Assembly: GCA_048814795.1 (NCBI GenBank)
Contig: CP184673.1
Span: forward strand, 1,302,001-1,366,000
DNA length: 64,000 nucleotides
Direction: 5' to 3'
Source of the DNA: Thermatribacter sp048814795
GTDB taxonomy: Bacteria > Atribacterota > Atribacteria > Atribacterales > Thermatribacteraceae
A program made the position numbers and the translations under genes. Below the pieces are notes generated by a model. That model did not search any database. It was not told where the DNA came from and saw only the letters and a program-made list of their open reading frames with translations. Of the stretch, positions 58,693-64,000 are shown in pieces; position 1 is the first letter of the stretch, and the number at the start of each line of letters is the position of its first letter.

Positions 58693-61341
58693 TTACTTTT
58701 CTGCTTCGATTGCAGCCTGTGCCGCTGCCAGGCGGGCAATGGGCACACGGAATGGTGAACAACTTACATAGTTGAGCCCTATTTTGTGGCAGAATTTAAC
58801 TGATTTGGGTTCTCCACCATGCTCACCGCAAATGCCACACTTCAGGTTGGAACGGGTATTTCTACCTTTTTGGACACCCATCTGCATGAGTTGGCCAACT
58901 CCTTCCTGGTCCAGAACCTGGAAGGGATCTTCTTCAAGAATTCCCTTTTCTTCGTAGTAGAAAAGGAATTTTCCTTCTGCATCATCTCGGCTGTAGCCAA
59001 AGGTCATTTGAGTAAGGTCGTTGGTTCCAAAAGAGAAGAACTCAGCATATTCAGCTATCTGGTCTGCCACAAGTGCTGCACGAGGTACTTCAATCATGGT
59101 TCCAAAGCTGTAGCTGATGTCTACTCCGTATTCTTTAATCACAGCCTGGGCAACCTCGTCAAGCTTTTCTTTGAGAACTTTGATTTCATTGCGATGACCC
59201 ACCAGCGGGATCATAATTTCTGGAATTACTTTCACGCCTTCCCTGGTCAGCTCGCAGGCTGCTTCCATAATTGCTCGGACCTGCATTTCGACAATTTCTG
59301 GATAAAGAATGCCCAAACGACACCCACGCAGTCCAAGCATGGGGTTAGCTTCGTGCAGGTTGCGCACTATTTTAAGCAAGTTTTCCTTTTCTTCGAGTTC
59401 TGGGCCAGTTATTCCTTTGACGCGAAGAGTAGTCACTTCCACGAGCAAATCTTCAAGTTTGGGCAGGAATTCATGCAGAGGAGGATCGATCAGGCGGATA
59501 GTTACCGGTTTTCCTTCCATAACACGGAAAACTTCCTTGAAGTCGCCCTTCTGCATGGGTTCTATTTCGTCAAGGGCTTTTCTACGTTCTTCCTCGGTCT
59601 GAGCCATAATCATTCTCTGCACGCTGGGAAGTCGGTCTGGAGCCATGAACATGTGCTCTGTACGGCAGAGTCCAATGCCTTCTGCTCCAAACTCCAGCGC
59701 TTTCTGAGCATCCTGAGGCGTATCGGCGTTGGCACGCACTCCCAGCTTTCTTATTTCATCGGCCCAGGAAAGTAAAGTCTGGAAATCTCCGGAAAGCTGG
59801 GGTGGAATGGTCTTTACCTGACCCAGAATAACTTCCCCGGTTCCACCGTCTATGGTTATGTAGTCTCCTTCTTTTACTACAGTGCTGTTTACGGTAAACT
59901 GCTTCTTGTCGAGATCAATTTTGATTGCTTCACAACCGGCAACACAGGGTTTACCCATGCCGCGAGCTACCACTGCGGCGTGACTGGTCATACCTCCACG
60001 GCTGGTCAAAACACCCTGAGCAGCAACCACGCCGTGAATGTCATCAGGAGTAGTTTCGGGTCTGACCAGAATGACCTTTTCTCCTTCGTTGCCCAGTTTT
60101 TCGGCTTCGTCAGCGTCAAAAACTACTTTACCATAGGCAGCACCGGGTGAAGCAGGAAGTCCTTTAGCAAGTACCTGTATAGGTTGGCTGCGGTCAATTT
60201 GAGGATGCAGGAGCTGATTCAGCTGGTTGGGATCTACTCTCAAAATAGCGGTCTTTTTATCGATGAGTCCCTCTTTAACCATGTCTACAGCAATTTTGAT
60301 TGCTGCCTGGGCAGTTCTTTTGCCGGTTCGGGTTTGAAGAAGATATAATTTGCCTTTCTCAATAGTGAACTCAAAGTCCTGCATATCTTTGTAGTGTTTT
60401 TCAAGGATTTCATAAACTTTCTTTAATTCCTCGAAAACCTCGGGAAGTTCTTTTTCCATTTCTACTATTGGCTTGGGCGTTCTTATCCCGGCAACTACGT
60501 CTTCGCCCTGAGCATTGAGAAGATACTCGCCGTAGTATTCTTTCTCTCCAGTGGAAGGATTGCGGGTGAATCCAACACCAGTTCCAGAATCAAATCCCAT
60601 ATTTCCAAATACCATCATTTGAACATTTACTGCGGTTCCCCAATCGTCGGGAATTCCGTGAATCTTACGGTAGGTGATAGCGCGTTTGTTATTCCAGGAT
60701 TCAAACACGGCGTTAATTGCTCTTTTAAGCTGTTCGTACGGTTCTTGAGGAAAATCTTCGCCTGTTTCTTTTTTATAGAGTTCTTTGTACTTTTGAATTA
60801 CCTTTTTAAGTGCTTCGGCATCTAAATCAGTATCCAGCTTGGCTCCTACTTCTTCTTTTACCTCGTCAAGTATGGCTTCGAACTTGGAGTGGTCAATGCC
60901 CATAACCACATTTCCAAACATCTGAATGAATCTGCGGTAACAGTCGTAAGCAAAGCGCTTGTCCCCGGTCAACTTGGCCAGGCCTTCCACCACCTCGTCA
61001 TTGAGCCCCAGGTTAAGAATAGTGTCCATCATGCCTGGCATGGAAACGGGTGCACCAGAGCGGACCGAAACTAAAAGCGGGTTGTTGGGATCGCCGAACT
61101 TCTTACCGCTTTTTTCTTCAAGCTGTTTGAGGTTTTTCAAGATTTCCTCTTCGAGTCCTTCTGGCCATTGCTCATTGTTTTTGTAATAGTGAGCACAGGC
61201 CTCGGTGGTAATAGTAAATCCTGGTGGCACCGGCAAACCAATGCGAGTCATTTCAGCAAGATTTGCTCCTTTACCACCCAGGAGCATCTTCATTGAGGCG
61301 TCTCCTTCGCCAAAAAAGTAAACGTATTTCTTCTTGTTCAT
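58693..61341 (-). CDS. ppdK: Pyruvate, phosphate dikinase
   Basis: Converts pyruvate + ATP + Pi to PEP + AMP + PPi, reversibly; in anaerobes it often runs to pyruvate and ATP. The 882-aa enzyme has the ATP-grasp N-domain, the phosphohistidine domain with GGMTSHAAVVARGMGKPCVAG (His at about 454 and the regulated Thr at 452), and the C-terminal PEP-binding barrel with CGICGEHGG. ATG overlaps the regulatory gene. Its product PPi is a substrate of HppA in the same run. Confidence 0.98.
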   Translation of the reverse strand: MNKKKYVYFFGEGDASMKMLLGGKGANLAEMTRIGLPVPPGFTITTEACAHYYKNNEQWPEGLEEEILKNLKQLEEKSGKKFGDPNNPLLVSVRSGAPVSMPGMMDTILNLGLNDEVVEGLAKLTGDKRFAYDCYRRFIQMFGNVVMGIDHSKFEAILDEVKEEVGAKLDTDLDAEALKKVIQKYKELYKKETGEDFPQEPYEQLKRAINAVFESWNNKRAITYRKIHGIPDDWGTAVNVQMMVFGNMGFDSGTGVGFTRNPSTGEKEYYGEYLLNAQGEDVVAGIRTPKPIVEMEKELPEVFEELKKVYEILEKHYKDMQDFEFTIEKGKLYLLQTRTGKRTAQAAIKIAVDMVKEGLIDKKTAILRVDPNQLNQLLHPQIDRSQPIQVLAKGLPASPGAAYGKVVFDADEAEKLGNEGEKVILVRPETTPDDIHGVVAAQGVLTSRGGMTSHAAVVARGMGKPCVAGCEAIKIDLDKKQFTVNSTVVKEGDYITIDGGTGEVILGQVKTIPPQLSGDFQTLLSWADEIRKLGVRANADTPQDAQKALEFGAEGIGLCRTEHMFMAPDRLPSVQRMIMAQTEEERRKALDEIEPMQKGDFKEVFRVMEGKPVTIRLIDPPLHEFLPKLEDLLVEVTTLRVKGITGPELEEKENLLKIVRNLHEANPMLGLRGCRLGILYPEIVEMQVRAIMEAACELTREGVKVIPEIMIPLVGHRNEIKVLKEKLDEVAQAVIKEYGVDISYSFGTMIEVPRAALVADQIAEYAEFFSFGTNDLTQMTFGYSRDDAEGKFLFYYEEKGILEEDPFQVLDQEGVGQLMQMGVQKGRNTRSNLKCGICGEHGGEPKSVKFCHKIGLNYVSCSPFRVPIARLAAAQAAIEAEK

Positions 61342-62198
61342 GATGCTTCCTCCTTCTTTTTATTGTTAATAAGACTTGCTATTTTTTCGCTGATTTCTCT
61401 GGTAGTCAAATTGGTTATGTCGATAATCTCGCAACCCAGCTTTTTATATATCTGCAGGGCAAAATTCAGCTCTTTTTTTACAACTTCGGGCAGTGCTTTT
61501 TTGCTAAGTTTGTCTAACCCCAGAGCATTTATTCTCTCAGCTCTAATCCTGCTCAGGTCCATCTCATCTATCCAAATACCTACCGGAACAACGCCTTTTT
61601 TGCAACTTTTTTTAATCACCTCCTCGAGATCGCAAGGAAGCGGTAAATCGGGATTGATAATAATAAATCCGCACTTCATCCCCTTTTCTGCAAGGGTGAG
61701 GATAATTTCATCGCGATGAGGGTACCACACGCTGAAAACAATGACATCGGCCTTATCAAGATTGGAAATACTGAAGCCAGTACTTTTTTCCAGCGAATAT
61801 TCCAGGGCTTCAGTGTGACTGGGAGTTTCCTCCAGGCTCTGGAAAAGACCTGGCTTACCTCGTGGTTGGCGGGCACTGGTTTTTTTGAGGGCTTCTACAA
61901 TGGGACCCAGAAGATCCAGAGCAAAAATGCCACGATTTACACTTTCAGCGCGGAGTCGGCTGGCCATTTCTTCGTTGACCAGCGTATAAACTACGAGATC
62001 CTGAATTCTTACCATATCCAAAATGTTCTCTATGGTTTCCCAGTGACGAACTTTGGTGAAAGGCAAAATGTTAACCCGGGGCAGTTCAAACTGAACCAGG
62101 GCTGCTTGTACTACCGATAAAGCTGTTTTGCCAGTGCCATCAGATATTACAAAAATGTTGAAGTCGTCTCTTGAAGTTGTTTCCCTTTTAACTTCCAC
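61338..62198 (-). CDS. ppsR: PPDK regulatory protein (bifunctional kinase/pyrophosphorylase, DUF299)
   Basis: Controls PPDK by ADP-dependent phosphorylation of the Thr beside the catalytic His, and reverses it with Pi, releasing PPi. The 286-aa protein has VISDGTGKTALS as the N-terminal nucleotide loop and the DUF299 blocks (PRVNILPFTKV, VYTLVNEEMASRLR). The GTG at 62198 has AGGAGGGAC upstream; an ATG in the glyS end at 62237 would add 13 residues. Directly before ppdK, its target. Confidence 0.93.
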   Translation of the reverse strand: MEVKRETTSRDDFNIFVISDGTGKTALSVVQAALVQFELPRVNILPFTKVRHWETIENILDMVRIQDLVVYTLVNEEMASRLRAESVNRGIFALDLLGPIVEALKKTSARQPRGKPGLFQSLEETPSHTEALEYSLEKSTGFSISNLDKADVIVFSVWYPHRDEIILTLAEKGMKCGFIIINPDLPLPCDLEEVIKKSCKKGVVPVGIWIDEMDLSRIRAERINALGLDKLSKKALPEVVKKELNFALQIYKKLGCEIIDITNLTTREISEKIASLINNKKKEEAS

Positions 62199-62208
62199 GG
62201 TGTCCCTC

Positions 62209-64000
62209 CTAAATGACAACCTGAGACAAGTCCGCAAATTTATACCATAAAAGAACTATTCTTTTCATCAATGCAAGTCGGTTTTTGCGTATTGCTTCTT
62301 CGGGAACCATGACCAGGACTTTTTCAAAAAACCGGTCTAAGATGGGGACCAGGCTATAAAAATCCTCAAACATTTTTTGGTAATTTCCTTCTTTAAGTGA
62401 CTTTTCGAAATCTTTTTCGAAAAGCGAAAGAGCCCGATAGAGTTCCTTTTCTATTTCCTCTTTTAAAAGTTGTTCATCTACCTCTTCTTTTCTATCAAAG
62501 TTTTTGCTTATATTGTAAGCTCGGGTGAAGCCGGTAAGAACCGCTTCTAAAATATTCTTTTTGTTTTCCCAAAGCTTTTGAAGAGTCGAAATTCTGAGAT
62601 AAATTTCGTAAATGTCGTCAATTGGAACGCTCAAAACTGCATTGATGATTGAATAATTAACCCCTTGCTCCAGGAGTAAATTGCGCAAGCGAGTCATCAG
62701 AAAATTCAGGACCTTTTCCACAACGATTTCATCAAAAGGTACAAATCCTTGTTTTGCGATTAAATAGAGGTTTTCACGAATTAATTCTCTGGCACTCAAA
62801 AACCAGCTTTTGTTTATTATTATACCTATAAGGCCTTGAGCGAGGCGCCTGAGACCCAGAGGGTCTTCGGAGCCGCTGGGGATGCGGTCTAAAGCAAAGC
62901 TTGAAACAATGGTGTCCATTCGGTCAACTAAGCTCAGTACACTTCCTGTCAGCGTTTTTGGATAATTGCCTTCTGATGGAGAGAAATACTGCTCTTCGAT
63001 AGCCAGCGCAACTTCCTCGGCTTCTCCATCTTCCTGGGCGTAGACTCGGCCCATATATCCCTGTAGTTCTGGAAATTCCTTAACCATTTCGCAGGCCAGA
63101 TCTGCTTTGGCAAGAAGAGCAGCTCTTTCCAGAAGTTCTATTTTTTCTTCGCTAACGTGAAGCTTTTGTCCCAGGTACTTGCTTAGCTGGATCAGGCGCT
63201 GGGTTTTTTCCCACATGGTTCCCAGCGATTCTTGAAAAACTATACCTTTTAATTTATCTACTTTTTCAGATAAAGAGCTTTTGCGATCTTCGTTAAAGAA
63301 AAAGAGAGCATCTTCAAGTCTGGCTTTTAAAACCCTTTCATTGCCCTTGATTATGATTTCACTTTTGTCAGCAGGCCTGTTCAGGACCACCATAAAATGA
63401 GGAGAAAGATTACCCTTTTCGTCAGTGCAAGCAAAGTAACGCTGGTGATGTTTCATGACTGTTATTAGAACCTTCGGAGGTAGAGTAAGGTATTTTTCCT
63501 CAAAATGCCCTACTCCCACTCCAGGATATTCTACCAGGAAGTTTACCTCTTCCAAAAGAGTTTCGTCCTTTAACCAGAATATTTCTTCTTTTCTGGCGCA
63601 GGAAGTTAGAAGTTCCTCTATCTTTGTTCTTCTTTCTTGGGGATCAACTATTACAAAGGCCTTGCGAAGTGTATCAAGATAGGATGCCGCGTCGGGAATG
63701 GCCAATTTCTCGGGATAAAGGAACCGGTGTCCCCTACTAAACCTGGAAGAAGTTATGCCTGCAAAGTCAAAAATTATTTCTTCATCGTCCAGGAGAGCTA
63801 CCAGCCACCTTATAGGGCGCACAAAAGCTAGGTTTCCTTCCCCCCAACGCATGGAACGCGAAAACTGGAGGCTCGATAGGATTTTTTTTAGAACTTTGGG
63901 CAAAATTCCTTTGACCGCTTTTCCTGGAATCTCCTTGCGTGCAAACACATAGGTTCCTCGTTCTGCTTCTTTGATAATTAGAGAACTTGTTTCCACTCCT
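62209..64000 (-). CDS. glyS: Glycyl-tRNA synthetase beta subunit (5' end outside the window)
   Basis: The frame stays open to base 64000, so the N-terminal part is missing. The visible ~597 residues match the beta subunit of the alpha2-beta2 glycyl-tRNA synthetase: FVRPIRWLVALLDDEEI, GHRFLYPEKL, VEYPGVGVGHFEEKYLTLP, MKHHQRYF, SRLSLVDRMDTI-like region and DPLGLRR, ending with a DALR-type anticodon domain. A start at 63996 would be too short for the family. The alpha subunit gene is expected just upstream. Confidence 0.94.
   Translation of the reverse strand, partial: GVETSSLIIKEAERGTYVFARKEIPGKAVKGILPKVLKKILSSLQFSRSMRWGEGNLAFVRPIRWLVALLDDEEIIFDFAGITSSRFSRGHRFLYPEKLAIPDAASYLDTLRKAFVIVDPQERRTKIEELLTSCARKEEIFWLKDETLLEEVNFLVEYPGVGVGHFEEKYLTLPPKVLITVMKHHQRYFACTDEKGNLSPHFMVVLNRPADKSEIIIKGNERVLKARLEDALFFFNEDRKSSLSEKVDKLKGIVFQESLGTMWEKTQRLIQLSKYLGQKLHVSEEKIELLERAALLAKADLACEMVKEFPELQGYMGRVYAQEDGEAEEVALAIEEQYFSPSEGNYPKTLTGSVLSLVDRMDTIVSSFALDRIPSGSEDPLGLRRLAQGLIGIIINKSWFLSARELIRENLYLIAKQGFVPFDEIVVEKVLNFLMTRLRNLLLEQGVNYSIINAVLSVPIDDIYEIYLRISTLQKLWENKKNILEAVLTGFTRAYNISKNFDRKEEVDEQLLKEEIEKELYRALSLFEKDFEKSLKEGNYQKMFEDFYSLVPILDRFFEKVLVMVPEEAIRKNRLALMKRIVLLWYKFADLSQVVI

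Noticed and set aside
1..64000. CRISPR arrays, insertion sequences, integrases, prophage, rRNA
   Set aside because: No regular spaced repeats, transposase or integrase genes, terminal repeats or rRNA motifs were seen on either strand.

Overview
The window looks like a chromosomal segment of an anaerobic, probably thermophilic, fermentative bacterium with roughly 43-45 % G+C. No mobile element, CRISPR array, rRNA or phage gene is visible. The dense operons, DAP-type MurE, DivIVA, class II (B12) ribonucleotide reductase, a sensory-type [FeFe]-hydrogenase cassette, PPDK, a K+-dependent membrane pyrophosphatase and a LIV-type amino-acid transporter fit best with Atribacterota or a neighbouring deep-branching lineage such as Thermotogota or Synergistota. 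That placement is an inference, not proven by the sequence.

Region 1 (1-19495, all minus strand) is a compact division and cell-wall (dcw) cluster. In transcription order it reads mraZ, rsmH, ftsL, ftsI, murE, murF, mraY, murD, ftsW, murG, murC, murB, ftsQ, ftsA, ftsZ, a B12-type radical SAM gene, yggS, proC and the start of divIVA. Many genes overlap by 4 bp. A 10-bp phased GTGGG repeat sits directly before mraZ and looks like the MraZ operator. ftsQ carries a -1-type frameshift at a nine-base homopolymer.

Region 2 (19578-23451) is a signalling cassette of two DRTGG proteins, an anti-sigma-type ATPase, an [FeFe]-hydrogenase-like protein lacking the proton-transfer Cys, and a PHP phosphoesterase, headed by a SPOR-domain gene. 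Region 3 (23448-29445) is tig-clpP-clpX-valS under a near-perfect sigma-70 promoter. With regions 1 and 2 it forms an uninterrupted unidirectional run of about 29 kb.

Region 4 (29680-39407) holds tRNA-Leu, the aspartate-family genes thrC-thrB-lysC-asd, class II nrdJ, a HAD hydrolase, hisC, hpt and a fusion of a kinase-like domain with a PD-(D/E)XK-like domain. Region 5 (39521-41326, plus) has a TolB-like propeller and a thioredoxin-like exported protein. Region 6 (41345-46230, minus) is the livJHMGF transporter, with livM interrupted by one in-frame TGA. Region 7 (46456-50313, plus) carries an MFS protein, a URO-D/methyltransferase-family protein, a 52-aa ORF and a diguanylate cyclase. Region 8 (50374-52496, minus) has a DUF6920-like protein, an alkyltransferase-like protein, a 59-aa winged-helix protein and tRNA-Asn.

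Region 9 (52526-64000, minus) runs glyS (cut by the window end), PPDK regulatory protein, ppdK, dgt, hppA, dnaG and rpoD. It mixes pyrophosphate-linked energy metabolism with the replication/transcription (dnaG-rpoD) core. GC-rich intercistronic hairpins without U-tracts occur at three places (livJ/livH, ppdK/dgt, hppA/dnaG) and may set differential expression within operons. Two gene interruptions (ftsQ, livM) may be sequencing errors, real lesions or recoding, and should be checked first.
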